Shown: positions 34,801-44,344 of the stretch, piece after piece
Position numbering within the stretch: position 1 is the stretch's first letter
Layout of the letters: each line of letters starts with the position of its first letter
Source: Vicia villosa
Taxonomy: Eukaryota; Streptophyta; Magnoliopsida; Fabales; Fabaceae
Reading direction: 5' to 3'
NCBI RefSeq assembly: GCF_029867415.1
Contig: NW_026705449.1
Span: 608,509 to 672,508 of the forward strand
Length of the DNA: 64,000 bases
Notes under the pieces: model-generated
What the model saw: the letters and a program-made list of their open reading frames with translations, nothing else
Databases searched by the model: none
Told to the model about the DNA's origin: nothing
Made by a program: the position numbers and the translations under genes

Positions 34801-34883
34801 TTAAGTTCATTCTTAAGAATATCAGTATGGATTTATGCCCAGAATTAGAACATGAGAAGATCTTATGTATGAGTATCTTCTGA
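31713..34883 (+). CDS. pol: SIRE-type Pol (PR-IN-RT-RH)
   Basis: A 1,056-residue open frame, counted from the first codon after an in-frame stop; no ATG is needed if it is made by frameshift from gag. Protease DSG is at residues 19-21 (WYLDSGCSRHMTG). GAG-pre-integrase follows (WHRRLGHASLRK ... CEACQKGKF). Integrase catalytic residues are D213 (HIDLFGPV), D276 (SDHGGEF) and position 312, where the usual glutamate of NGVVERKN is aspartate. Reverse transcriptase carries IYVDDIIF near residue 729. RNase H carries CDADYAGD, TTEAEYVAA and DNTSAICLSKNP. It is otherwise full length, with no stops. Confidence 0.9.
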   Translation: MQISLAAKRTKSKMSWYLDSGCSRHMTGRRSTFQDLVLKPGGEVKFGGDQKGKIIGSGTISLSNSPSITSVLLVEGLTHNLLSISQLSDNGYDIIFNQKSCKAVSQKDGSILFTGKRKNNIYKIDLSDLEKQKVTCLMSVSEEQWIWHRRLGHASLRKISQINKLNLVRGLPNLKYKSDALCEACQKGKFSKPAFKSKNVVSSSRPLELLHIDLFGPVKTASVRGKKYGLVIVDDYSRWTWVKFLKHKDESHSVFFEFCTQIQSEKECKIIKVRSDHGGEFENRFFEEFFKENGIAHDFSCPRTPQQNGVVDRKNRTLQEMARTMINETNMAKHFWAEAINIACYIHNRISIRPILNKIPYELWKNRKPNISYFHPFGCVCFILNTKDHLGKFDSKAQKCFLLGYSERSKGYRVYNTETLIVEESINIRFDDKLGLEKPKQFENFAYFDIDISEAVEPRSKAAEAGSLRSNGSEDQVAASLENLRISEEATVRRSPRLASAHSEDEILGKKDDPIRTRAFLKNNAECQLGLVSLIEPTSVDQALEDPDWIIAMQEELNQFTRNDVWDLVPRPKGFNIIDTKWVFRNKLSEKGEVVRNKARLVAQGYSQQEGIDYTETFAPVARLESIRLLISFATQHNITLYQMDVKSAFLNGYIDEEVYVHQPPGFEDSKSPNHVFKLKKSLYGLKQAPRAWYERLSSFLLENGFTRGKVDTTLFCKTFKKDILICQIYVDDIIFGTSNATLGKEFAESMQAEFEMSMMGELKYFLGIQINQTSDGTYVHQTKYVKELLKKFNLSESKEAKTPMHPTCVLGKDEVSKKVDQKLYRGMIGSLLYLTASRPDILFSVCLYARFQSDPRESHLTAVKRILRYLKGTTNVGLVYRRSKDYNLVGFCDADYAGDRIERKSTSGSCQFLGSHLISWYSKKQATIALSTTEAEYVAAAGCSIQMLWMRSQLEYYQIYESNIPIFCDNTSAICLSKNPILHSKAKHIEIKHHFIRDYVQKGVISLNFVDTDHQWADIFTKPLAEDRFKFILKNISMDLCPELEHEKILCMSIF

Positions 34884-35312
34884 AATGAGATTGGATTAGT
34901 CTTTTATAAGAAGTTCTGATTGTAATCAATTAGAAGTAGTGATTCTGGTATTACTAACGTTTCATTGTCTAAGTTGATTCAGAATCTCTTTAAAAAATAA
35001 AACAGCTGTAACTGGCTATCCAGATGGTAAACACGTGTTCATCATTTCTGGACAAGCGTGCGTGCAGTTGAGGGGACGCCTACTTAGGTAACTGTGCTAA
35101 TCACTTCTTTTGTCATTATTATCTCTCCTCACGTTATGTAACATTAAATGCTATCCATCATCTCCTTTTATTTCTTTTTCTTTTAATACTCTTCAAACGT
35201 TTCTTTTCCCTCTTATATTTCTCTCTCTTTCATTCAGTTTCTTTTTCGCTCTCTCTCTCTCTTTGCATTCATATCATAAATCCTAGCAGTTTTCACTATC
35301 TGCAACTTCATC

Positions 35313-36054
35313 ATGAATCCCTCGTCAAGTTCTGCAAATCAAGAAACTGGTCGTAAACAAAAGAGAAAGGCATGTCCAGAGAATGATCATGACTGAAGCA
35401 CCTGGGGCTCGCGGTCTTCGCTTGGAAGTTGGTAAAAGCAGCTATCACCATCTCATCAGGAACAGAAGAGTTCTTGAAGAGAGGATACCTGCAGATGAGA
35501 TGGTAAAAGAAAATCCCTGCAGAGACATTGTGGTATGGAGACCAAGATATCTTGTGCTGACTGGAGATTTTCAATGGCTGTTTGATTGGTTCAGAATGAA
35601 CCCTTCTGAAAGTGCTCCTCACATGGTCTTTCCAGAAGTGGTTTATCCTGCTGAAGTTGCTGGTCCTACTCCTCCAACAAACCTAGCAGCTATTCTTCAG
35701 GCGTTGGAAGTTGGAGCTTCTGAGTTGCCTGAACCAGAATATGCTGAGGCTGCTCCTGAGTCAGACTCAGATGTTGAGATGGAAGGTACAGAAGCTGAAG
35801 ACCTCCCAGAAGATCGTCCTGCTGAGATTGTTGTTCCTGTTGGCAGAAATTCTAGTGCTTCTTCTTCTGGTGTACCCTCAGCTCTGATGGAGACCTTGGA
35901 AGCTCTGCATCAGAATCAAGCTATGCTGGCTTCTCGTTTGGACGCGCAAGAAGCAGCCAACGCTGAGTTTCGCTCCTTCATGGCAAGCCAAACTGAGAGC
36001 ACTGACGGGGTTCATGACATTCTGGCGCAGATTTTTTCTAAGCTAGGGTCTTAG
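35313..36054 (+). pseudogene. third ORF in the env-like position, frameshifted
   Basis: An ATG at 35313 opens a frame that stops at 35396. A second frame overlapping it (35383-36054, 223 residues) carries most of the protein, so a small indel near 35385-35395 probably broke one gene. Visible features: WRPRYLVLTGDFQWLFDWFR in the first half, a proline-rich then acidic middle (PESDSDVEMEGTEAEDLPED), and a heptad-like C-terminus (ALMETLEALHQNQAMLASRL). No hydrophobic membrane segment or signal peptide is evident. SIRE elements carry an envelope-like ORF at this place, but I cannot assign a function. Confidence 0.65.
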
Positions 36055-36210
36055 TTTTAAGTCTTTGTAGTTTTCTTTGTTTGATTACATCTGTTATTCT
36101 GCATACATCTTTTGTAATCCTGCTTGTTTAATCAATGAAAAGTTTAATTCTGTTTTTTTCCTTTGTCGTTTTCTACATCTGAATCTTTTATATTCTTTTT
36201 GATGTTATGA

Positions 36211-36224
36211 CAAAAAAGGGGGAG
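36211..36224 (+). promoter_or_regulatory. upstream polypurine tract
   Basis: CAAAAAAGGGGGAGAA, nearly identical to the tract at the 3' LTR boundary, about 1 kb upstream of it. Repeated polypurine tracts are a known Sirevirus trait. Confidence 0.6.
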
Positions 36225-36695
36225 AAAATATATGATAAATGATTTGATTAAATATTATCAGTTACCGGGTAAAAAGGCCCCACATTACTAACAGAACTTG
36301 CAAAGTTCTATGCTTTAAGTTGTGTTGTTGCAGGAATTGAAGAGTCTCTTTAAAGATCAACATGAGAAGCAACAAGATGAATCAAGTTCTTGGATTCTTG
36401 AAGCAAGCTGAGTGCTATGAAGCTTCAGAATCAGAATCAGAAGCAAGAAGGAAGAATGTTCAGATATTCTGATGATAGAATATGATTTGAAACATTATGT
36501 CTATTTGTTCTGATCCATTCTATATGGCTCTGATACATATTATGTGTTCTGAAACATATTCTATGTTCTGACTCATTCATGCTGACTTTTGTCGTTTAGT
36601 TTTGTTCTGTAACATTTCAGGATGTAGAGATCCTCTAATGATGCTCTGGTACATTCAACAATGTTCTGATACAATCTAGCATGAAGTGATGTAAG

Positions 36696-36972
36696 AAGAA
36701 ATTCAAGCTCCGAAGCTGTCCCGATGGAAGCAGAAGTCAGAAGCTGTGAATGTTCTGAAGATCTAAAGAAATTCAAGTTCTGAAGCTGTCCGATGGAAGC
36801 AGAAGTCAGAAGCTGTGAATGTTCTGAAGATCATAGAAATTCAAGTTCTGAAGATGTCCGATGGAAGCAGGAATCAGAAGCTGTGAATGTTCTGAGGATC
36901 TAAAGAAATTCAATGTTCTGAAGCTGTCCTATGGAAGCAGAAATCAGAAGTCATGAATGTTCTGAAGATCAA
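36696..36972 (+). repeat. about 67-base tandem repeat in SIRE 3' UTR, four copies
   Basis: Units read AAATTCAAGTTCTGAAGCTG, TCCGATGGAAGCAGAAGTCA, then GAAGCTGTGAATGTTCTGAA and GATC. Four copies with small changes; the same array recurs in the duplicated segment at about 41717-41993. Confidence 0.85.
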
Positions 36973-37040
36973 GCACTGTGAACGTCTCTACTGAAATACT
37001 CAGGGAAGTCTTTTATTTATAAAATTCTTCTAGTATTAAT

Positions 37041-37095
37041 TTCAGGGGGAGATTACTCATCTCAGGGGGAGATTGTTAATCTCAGGGGGAGACAT
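37041..37095 (+). promoter_or_regulatory. three repeated CAGGGGGAGA polypurine tracts
   Basis: TTTCAGGGGGAGATTACTC, ATCTCAGGGGGAGATTGTT and ATCTCAGGGGGAGACATA in tandem, some 110-165 bases before the LTR. Multiple conserved polypurine tracts in this position are described for Sireviruses and support the lineage call. Confidence 0.75.
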
Positions 37096-37192
37096 ATTCA
37101 CATGCTTATGCTATAGCTGTGTAAATTGTCTTTAGCCGTCTGCTCTTTCTGATCGCAAATTCATATCATTTATATATGTTTTTGTCATCATC

Positions 37193-37206
37193 AAAAAGGG
37201 GGAGAT
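37193..37206 (+). promoter_or_regulatory. polypurine tract for plus-strand priming
   Basis: AAAAAGGGGGAGAT directly abuts the TGTTAG start of the 3' LTR, the expected place for the plus-strand primer. Confidence 0.85.
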
Positions 37207-38421
37207 TGTTAGAACAAGATTTGTTCTGATCAATATTCTTAGTTTTGATGATAACAAGGATATGAATTTTGTGTGAGATAATGTGGTACTCTAATACATT
37301 GCAATTTCCCTTTCAGGAAATATATAAAGAGTATGCACAAATCAGCGCTCAGAAGCTTTGTCTCAGAAGGTTCAGCATGCAACATCAGAACATGGTCTGG
37401 CAAGACATCAGAAGATGGTCAAGGCAGAATCAGAACATGGGTCTATGGAAGCATCAGAAGAACTTGAGATCAGAAGCAGAAGCACTGAAGTTCTCATGGT
37501 ATCACACTCAGAAGCACTTCAAGGTCAGAAGACAAGAAGATGCTATGCACCAAACTGTTTGACTCTGATGATATTCAAACGTTGCATACACAAACATCAG
37601 ATCAGAAGAAAGTACAGGTGGCAGGCTACGCTGACTGACAAAAGGAACGTTGGAAGCTATTAAAGGCAACGTCAGTAGACACAGCGTGAACAAGGCTCGA
37701 GGTAGTTGACAAAAGCGTGAAACATTAAATGCAATGTTGTACGGAATACGCAAAGCATTAAATGCTCCCAACGGTCATCTTCTCAAGTGCCTATAAATAT
37801 GAAGTTCTGATGAGAAGCAAGGTTACCAATTCTGAACGAACTTATTCTAAAAAACTTGCTGAAATGTTGTTCCACTCAAAACTCAGAAACTTCATCTTCA
37901 TCAAAGCTCACTGCATTGCTATTGTAATATATTAGTGAGATTAAGCATAAACGTTAAGAGAAATATCACTGTTGTGATTATAGCTTTTCAGAAGCATTTG
38001 TAATACTCTTAGAATTGATTACATTAATTTGTAAGTAACTAGAGTGATCAAGTGTTGATCAGGATACTCTAGGAAGTCTTAGCTTGTGTCTAAGCAGTTG
38101 TAATTAGAGTGATCACGTGGTGGTCAGGATACTCTAAGAAAGTATTAGCTTGTGTCTAAGCATTTGTTCCTAGAGTGATCAGGTTGTGATCAGGATACTC
38201 TAGAAGACTTAGTCGTGGGCTAAGTGGAAAACCATTGTAATCTGTTGCGATTAGTGGATTAAATCCTCAGGTGAGGTAAATCACTCCGTGGGGGTGGACT
38301 GGAGTAGTTTAGTTAACAACGAACCAGGATAAAAATAACCGTGCAAATTGTTTTTATCTTTCAAGTTTTTAAGACTACACTTATTCAAACCCCCCCTTTC
38401 TAAGTGTTTTTCTATCCTTCA
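37207..38421 (+). mobile_element. 3' LTR of SIRE-type element
   Basis: 1,215 bases, TGTTAGAACAAG to TATCCTTCA, followed by the site duplication ACAGG and then MULE DNA. It is almost identical to the LTR at 42228-43442 and clearly more diverged from the 5' LTR at 28606. Confidence 0.9.
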
Positions 38422-38491
38422 ACAGGTTCTCTCTTTCTTCTCATTCCTTCACTCGATAGTTTTAACTTTCAACCATTGCGGGCTCAGAGCC

Positions 38492-38560
38492 CTATATAAA
38501 CCGCGTTTTCGATTTTCTCATCGTTCTTATTGGAGAACCCCTTCAATACGACACACAATG
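38492..38560 (+). promoter_or_regulatory. TATA box and start codon abutting a splice-donor-like site (MULE)
   Basis: CTATATAAACCGCG at 38491-38504 lies about 60 bases before ATGGTGAGTTTTTTTATTC (ATG at 38558), where the start codon would be followed at once by a donor consensus GTGAGT. No continuing plus-strand coding sequence is evident over the next 300 bases, which are antisense to the unknown MULE ORF. It is duplicated at 43513-43581. Confidence 0.35.
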
Positions 38561-38807
38561 GTGAGTTTTTTTATTCTTGTTCATAAATGATTTTCCACAC
38601 ACACACCTCCATTTATAGAAGAGCAGACCACTTGTGGCAAATTTTTTTTAGCGGGTAAATATGGCGGGAAAGATTTTTGTTAATTATTAATAACTTAAAT
38701 ACTCATTGGCAACTTTGTAACGATAAAATATCATTTCATTGAAATATGCTAAGAGCATTTGATTGAACGGTACAGAAGTTACAGAAATGATAAAGAAACT
38801 GCGGCAT

Positions 38808-39176
38808 CTAGGATATTACAACGGTTAAAACAATGTCTTCTCTGTCCTCCATCATCCGAGTGCATTGAATGTCGTCTTCCATAGTCTCCCACCAACGCTG
38901 TCTTTCAAGAAAAACACCACCCCTTGTTCTAAGCCTCTTGATAGATCTGATTTCTTCGCCGGGACTGTACTCCCCGTCCAAAAACCTCAGGATGGTTCTC
39001 TTAAGTTGGTCCATGGAATTGATATTCCAAAACATAACCTGCATGGGAGATTTGACAGGGGAGAAAATGACGTGCCCGTTCCACCGACGATATTCCGGTT
39101 GATAGTCGAACCGCCTCACAGGTGGTGGAGGCTCAGAGGTCCGGTGCGTGCTATCTGGCCTTATTCGAGATCTCAT
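38808..39176 (-). CDS. small protein of unknown function encoded in the MULE
   Basis: A 122-residue frame from ATG 39176; a longer reading needs a GTG start at 39203. I do not recognise the family from a named domain. It is basic at the N-terminus (MRSRIRPDSTHRTSEPPPP), then RRFDYQPEYRRWNGHVIFSP, MQVMFWNINSMDQL, EYSPGEEIRSIKRLRTRGGV, FLERQRWWETMEDDIQC and a hydrophobic end (DIVLTVVIS). It has no membrane segment or cysteine motif. It lies between the transposase and the plant-mobile-domain gene of the same element. A second open copy with three residue changes is at 43829-44197. Telobox-like AAACCCTAA lies just upstream. Confidence 0.65.
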   Translation of the reverse strand: MRSRIRPDSTHRTSEPPPPVRRFDYQPEYRRWNGHVIFSPVKSPMQVMFWNINSMDQLKRTILRFLDGEYSPGEEIRSIKRLRTRGGVFLERQRWWETMEDDIQCTRMMEDREDIVLTVVIS

Positions 39177-39710
39177 TTTTTCCGTGTGTGTAGTCTTATG
39201 CACACAAGAAACCCTAATTTATAGAGGGACGGACGCCTTGCTTAAGGTCTATAGCACAATTAGGGTTTCCTCTACAAGAAAAAACATAAACCCTAATTTT
39301 CAAAAAAAAAGGGTTTATACTAATGCGCCAAATGGAATGGCGCATATGTACATCTTCCTAACTGGAATGCGCCAAATGGAATGGCGCATTAGAAGAAATT
39401 TTGAAAAATTTTGCCATTTCATTTGGTGCATATGTATGGTATGTGGTCCCCACCTGGTCCCCACATGGTCCCCATCTTTTAATGTCTTAATAATTCCAGT
39501 CTTTCGCATGCGTCCGAAACGATTCCTGCAACCTAGCATGCGTCTGAAATGATTCGTGAAACGATTACAGGTGGTGGAGGCTCAGAGGTCCGGTGCGTGC
39601 TATCTGGCCTTATTCGAGATCTCATTTTTTCCGTGTGTGTAGTCTTATGCACACAAGAAACCCTAATTTTTTCCGTGTGTGTAGTCTTATGCACACAAGA
39701 AACCCTAATT
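39122..39710. repeat. about 451-base tandem repeat at the start of the unknown ORF
   Basis: ACAGGTGGTGGAGGCTCAGA recurs at 39116 and about 39567. Between them lie the ORF start, its 5' flank and the GCGCCAAATGG hairpins. The second, partial copy ends in a smaller 47-base duplication (TTTTTCCGTGTGTGTAGTC to AAACCCTAA) and then the segmental junction at 39710. In unit 2 the same repeat is at about 44138 and 44590 and is longer. Confidence 0.8.
39321..39430. repeat. GCGCCAAATGGAATGGCGC hairpin pair
   Basis: Two copies of GCGCCAAATGGAATGGCGC at 39323-39341 and 39368-39386, plus a decayed TTTGGTGCAT near 39423. Arms GCGCCA/TGGCGC can pair. The same units recur in unit 2 and at both MULE ends. Confidence 0.8.
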
Positions 39711-40228
39711 TATATCTTTAAACTTTGTGGATACAGACCATCAATGGGCTGATATCTTTACAAAACCCCTTGCTGAAGATAGGTTTAAGTTCATTCTTAA
39801 GAATATCAGTATGGATTTATGCCCAGAATGAGAACATGAGAAGATCTTATGTATGAGTATCTTCTGAAATGAGATTGGATTAGTCTTTTATAAGAAGTTC
39901 TGATTGTAATCAATTAGAAGTAGTGATTCTGGTATTACTAACGTTTCATTGTCTAAGTTGATTCAGAATCTCTTTAAAAAATAAAACAGCTGTAACTGGC
40001 TATCCAGATGGTAAACACGTGTTCATCATTTCTGGACAAGCGTGCGTGCAGTTGAGGGGACGCCTACTTAGGTAACTGTGCTAATCACTTCTTTTGTCAT
40101 TATTATCTCTCCTCACGTCATGTAACATTAAATGCTATCCATCATCTCCTTTTATTTCTTTTTTTTTAATACTCTTCAAACGTTTCTTTTCCCTCTTATA
40201 TTTCTCTCTCTTTCATTCAGTTTCTTTT

Positions 40229-40231
<3 letters not shown>

Positions 40232-40283
<52 letters not shown>
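40232..40283 (+). repeat. (CT)n microsatellite
   Basis: About 52 bases of CT dinucleotide in the leader of the third retrotransposon ORF. The equivalent tract in unit 1 (35250-35263) is only about 14 bases long. Confidence 0.95.
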
Positions 40284-40287
<4 letters not shown>

Positions 40288-40333
40288 ATTCATATCATAA
40301 ATCCTAGCAGTTTTCACTATCTGCAACTTCATC

Positions 40334-40934
40334 ATGAATCCCTCGTCAAGTTCTGCAAATCAAGAAACTGGTCGTAAACAAAAGAGAAAGGCATGTCCAG
40401 AGAATGATCATGACTGAAGCACCTGGGGCTCGCGGTCTTCGCTTGGAAGTTGGTGAAAGCAGCTATCACCATCTCATCAGGAACAGAAGAGTTCTTGAAG
40501 AGAGGATACCTGCAGATGAGATGGTAGAAGAAAATCCCTGCAGAGACATCGTGGTATGGAGACCAAGATATCTTGTGCTGACTGGAGATTTTCAATGGCT
40601 GTTTGATTGGTTCAGAATGAACCCTTCTGAAAGTGCTCCTCACATGGTCTTTCCAGAAGTGGTTTATCCTGCTGAAGTTGCTGGTCCTACTCCTCCAACA
40701 AACCTAGCAGCTATTCTTCAGGCGTTGGAAGTTGGAGCTTCTGAGTTGCCTGAACCAGAATATGCTGAGGCTGCTCCTGAGTCAGACTCAGATGTTGAGA
40801 TGGAAGGTACAGAAGCTGAAGACCTCCCAGAAGATCGTCCTGCTGAGATTGCTGTTCCTGTTGGCAGAAATTCTGGTGCTTCTTCTTCTGGTGTACCCTC
40901 AGCTCTGATGGAGACCTTGGAAGCTCTGCATTAG
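40334..40934 (+). pseudogene. third ORF, second copy, truncated
   Basis: Copy of 35313-36054 with the same early frame break. The main frame (40404-40934) ends at 176 residues because CAG has become TAG at 40932-40934, removing the C-terminal heptad region. The sequence after the stop is still present to about 41074. Confidence 0.75.
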
Positions 40935-41716
40935 AATCAAGCTATGCTGGCTTCTCGTTTGGACGCGCAAGAAGCAGCCAATGCTGAGTTTCGCTCCTTC
41001 ATGGCAAGCCAAACTGAGAGCACTGACGGGGTTCATGACATTCTGGCGCAGATTTTGTCTAAGCTAGGGTCTTAGTCTTAAGTCTTTGTAGTTTTCTTTG
41101 TTTGATTACATCTGTTATTCTGCATACATCTTTCGTAATCCTGCTTGTTTAATCAATGAAAAGTTTAATTCTGTTTCTTTCCTTTGTCGTTTTCTACATC
41201 TGAATCTTTTATATTCTTTTTGATGTTATGACAAAAAAGGGGGAGAAAATATATGATAAATGATTTGATTAAATATTATCAGTTACCGGGTAAAAAGGCC
41301 CCACATTACTAACAGAACTTGCAAAGTTCTATGCTTTAAGTTGTGTTGTTGCAGGAATTGAAGAGTCTCTTTAAATATCAACATGAGAAGCAACAAGATG
41401 AATCAAGTTCTTGGATTCTTGAAGCAAGCTGAGTGCTATGAAGCTTCAGAATCAGAATCAGAAGCAAGAAGGAAGAATGTTCAGATATTCTGATGATAGA
41501 ATATGATTTGAAACATTATGTCTATTTGTTCTGATACATTCTATATGGCTCTGATACATATTATGTGTTCTGAAACATATTCTATGTTCTGACTCATTCA
41601 TGCTGACTTTTGTCGTTTAGTTTTGTTCTGTAACATTTCAGGATGTAGAGATGCTCTAATGATGCTCTGGTACATTCAACAATGTTCTGATACAATCTAG
41701 CATGAAGTGATGTAAG

Positions 41717-41993
41717 AAGAAATTCAAGCTCCGAAGCTGTCCCGATGGAAGCAGAAGTCAGAAGCTGTGAATGTTCTGAAGATCTAAAGAAATTCAAGTT
41801 CTGAAGCTGTCCGATGGAAGCAGAAGTCAGAAGCTGTGAATGTTCTGAAGATCATAGAAATTCAAGTTCTGAAGATGTCCGATGGAAGCAGGAATCAGAA
41901 GCTGTGAATGTTCTGAGGATCTAAAGAAATTCAATGTTCTGAAGCTGTCCTATGGAAGCAGAAATCAGAAGTCATGAATGTTCTGAAGATCAA
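41717..41993 (+). repeat. about 67-base tandem repeat in SIRE 3' UTR, duplicated copy
   Basis: Same four-unit array as 36696-36972, unit-for-unit, as expected from the segmental duplication. Confidence 0.85.
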
Positions 41994-42227
41994 GCACTGT
42001 GAACGTCTCTACTGAAATACTCAGGGAAGTCTTTTATTTATAAAATTCTTCTAGTATTAATTTCAGGGGGAGATTACTCATCTCAGGGGGAGATTGTTAA
42101 TCTCAGGGGGAGACATATTCACATGCTTATGCTATAGCTGTGTAAATTGTCTTTAGCCGTCTGCTCTTTCTGATCGCAAATTCATATCATTTATATATGT
42201 TTTTGTCATCATCAAAAAGGGGGAGAT

Positions 42228-43442
42228 TGTTAGAACAAGATTTGTTCTGATCAATATTCTTAGTTTTGATGATAACAAGGATATGAATTTTGTGTGAGAT
42301 AATGTGGTACTCTAATACATTGCAATTTCCCTTTCAGGAAATATATAAAGAGTATGCACAAATCAGCGCTCAGAAGCTTTGTCTCAGAAGGTTCAGCATG
42401 CAACATCAGAACATGGTCTGGCAAGACATCAGAAGATGGTCAAGGCAGAATCAGAACATGGGTCTATGGAAGCATCAGAAGAACTTGAGATCAGAAGCAG
42501 AAGCACTGAAGTTCTCATGGTATCACACTCAGAAGCACTTCAAGGTCAGAAGACAAGAAGATGCTATGCACCAAACTGTTTGACTCTGATGATATTCAAA
42601 CGTTGCATACACAAACATCAGATCAGAAGAAAGTACAGGTGGCAGGCTACGCTGACTGACAAAAGGAACGTTGGAAGCTATTAAAGGCAACGTCAGTAGA
42701 CACAACGTGAACAAGGCTCGAGGTAGTTGACAAAAGCGTGAAACATTAAATGCAATGTTGTACGGAATACGCAAAGCATTAAATGCTCCCAACGGTCATC
42801 TTCTCAAGTGCCTATAAATATGAAGTTCTGATGAGAAGCAAGGTTACCAATTCTGAACGAACTTATTCTAAAAAACTTGCTGAAATGTTGTTCCACTCAA
42901 AACTCAGAAACTTCATCTTCATCAAAGCTCACTGCATTGCTATTGTAATATATTAGTGAGATTAAGCATAAACGTTAAGAGAAATATCACTGTTGTGATT
43001 ATAGCTTTTCAGAAGCATTTGTAATACTCTTAGAATTGATTACATTAATTTGTAAGTAACTAGAGTGATCAAGTGTTGATCAGGATACTCTAGGAAGTCT
43101 TAGCTTGTGTCTAAGCAGTTGTAATTAGAGTGATCACGTGGTGGTCAGGATACTCTAAGAAAGTATTAGCTTGTGTCTAAGCATTTGTTCCTAGAGTGAT
43201 CAGGTTGTGATCAGGATACTCTAGAAGACTTAGTCGTGGGCTAAGTGGAAAACCATTGTAATCTGTTGCGATTAGTGGATTAAATCCTCAGGTGAGGTAA
43301 ATCACTCCGTGGGGGTGGACTGGAGTAGTTTAGTTAACAACGAACCAGGATAAAAATAACCGTGCAAATTGTTTTTATCTTTCAAGTTTTTAAGACTACA
43401 CTTATTCAAACCCCCCCTTTCTAAGTGTTTTTCTATCCTTCA
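42228..43442 (+). mobile_element. 3' LTR, duplicated copy
   Basis: 1,215 bases, preceded by the tract AAAAAGGGGGAGAT and followed by ACAGG (43443-43447). Only a few differences from 37207-38421 were seen, for example ACACAACGTG for ACACAGCGTG near 42702. Confidence 0.9.
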
Positions 43443-43828
43443 ACAGGTTCTCTCTTTCTTCTCATTCCTTCACTCGATAGTTTTAACTTTCAACCATTGC
43501 GGGCTCAGAGCCCTATATAAACCGCGTTTTCGATTTTCTCATCGTTCTTATTGGAGAACCCCTTCAATACGACACACAATGGTGAGTTTTTTTATTCTTG
43601 TTCATAAATGATTTTCCACACACACACCTCCATTTATAGAAGAGCAGACCACTTGTGGCAAATTTTTTTTAGCGGGTAAATATGGCGGGAAAGATTTTTG
43701 TTAATTATTAATAACTTAAATACTCATTGGCAACTTTGTAACGATAAAATATCATTTCATTGAAATATGCTAAGAGCATTTGATTGAACGGTACAGAAGT
43801 TACAGAAATGATAAAGAAACTGCGGCAT

Positions 43829-44197
43829 CTAGGATATTACAACGGTTAAAACAATGTCTTCTCTGTCCTCCATCATCCGAGTGCATTGAATGTCGTCTTC
43901 CATAGTCTCCCACCAACGCTGTCTTTCAAGAAAAACACCACCCCTTGTTCTAAGCCTCTTGATAGATCTGATTTCTTCGCCGGGACTGTACTCCCCGTCC
44001 AAAAACCTCAGGATGGTTCTCTTAAGTTGGTCCATGGAATGGATATTCCAAAACATAACCTGCATGGGAGATTTGACGGGGGAGAAAATGACGTGCCCGT
44101 TCCACCGACGATAGTCCGGTTGATAGTCGAACCGCCTCACAGGTGGTAGAGGCTCAGAGGTCCGGTGCGTGCTATCTGGCCTTATTCGAGATCTCAT
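43829..44197 (-). CDS. small protein of unknown function, second copy
   Basis: Copy of 38808-39176, also open over 122 residues. Compared with the first copy, three residues differ: one proline of the PPPP run is leucine, a glutamate in the YQPEYRRW block is aspartate, and an asparagine in FWNINSMDQ is histidine. No stop or frameshift has accumulated in either copy. Confidence 0.65.
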   Translation of the reverse strand: MRSRIRPDSTHRTSEPLPPVRRFDYQPDYRRWNGHVIFSPVKSPMQVMFWNIHSMDQLKRTILRFLDGEYSPGEEIRSIKRLRTRGGVFLERQRWWETMEDDIQCTRMMEDREDIVLTVVIS

Positions 44198-44344
44198 TTT
44201 TTCCGTGTGTGTAGTCTTATGCACACAAGAAACCCTAATTTATAGAGGGACGGACGCCTTGCTTAAGGTCTATAGCACAACTAGGGTTTCCTCTACAAGA
44301 AAAAACGTAAACCCTAATTTTCAAAAAAAAAAAGGGTTTATACT

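Larger units (their letters stand above)
28606..38421 (+). mobile_element. full-length SIRE-type (Maximus) Ty1/copia retrotransposon
   Basis: 9,816 bases with two LTRs (28606-29816 and 37207-38421), a primer site, gag, pol, a third ORF, repeated polypurine tracts and a perfect site duplication ACAGG (28601-28605 and 38422-38426). Domain order PR-IN-RT-RH places it in Ty1/copia. The DSG protease, the long acidic gag, the extra ORF after pol and the multiple polypurine tracts indicate the Sirevirus/Maximus lineage. The LTRs differ at about twenty sites plus an 8-base gap, counted by eye. Confidence 0.9.
34727..39710 (+). repeat. tandem segmental duplication, unit 1
   Basis: About 5.0 kb from the RNase H end of pol, through ORF3, the 3' LTR, its site duplication and about 1.3 kb of MULE DNA, repeated immediately afterwards at 39711. 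The junction near 39706-39716 joins MULE sequence (AAACCCTAATTTATA) to pol sequence (TTATATCTTTAAAC) across a shared TTATA. Corresponding positions are 4,984 bases apart at the left and 5,021 apart after the (CT)n tract, which is 37 bases longer in unit 2. Confidence 0.9.
39711..43442 (+). mobile_element. duplicated 3' portion of SIRE element (unit 2)
   Basis: Starts in RNase H coding (TATATCTTTAAACTTTGTGG) with no 5' part, and runs to a 3' LTR (42228-43442) followed by the same ACAGG and MULE flank as the full element. That flank shows it was copied along with host DNA and did not insert independently. A TGA replaces TTA near 39829, close to the pol C-terminus. Confidence 0.9.

Noticed and set aside
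38469..38590. Host gene promoter downstream of the SIRE element
   Set aside because: It lies within the MULE boundaries and no host coding exon follows; kept only as a low-confidence regulatory feature.
34727..43442. Two independent SIRE insertions
   Set aside because: Both copies share the same ACAGG and MULE flank and the same ORF3 frame break, and the second lacks a 5' half, so a tandem duplication explains them.
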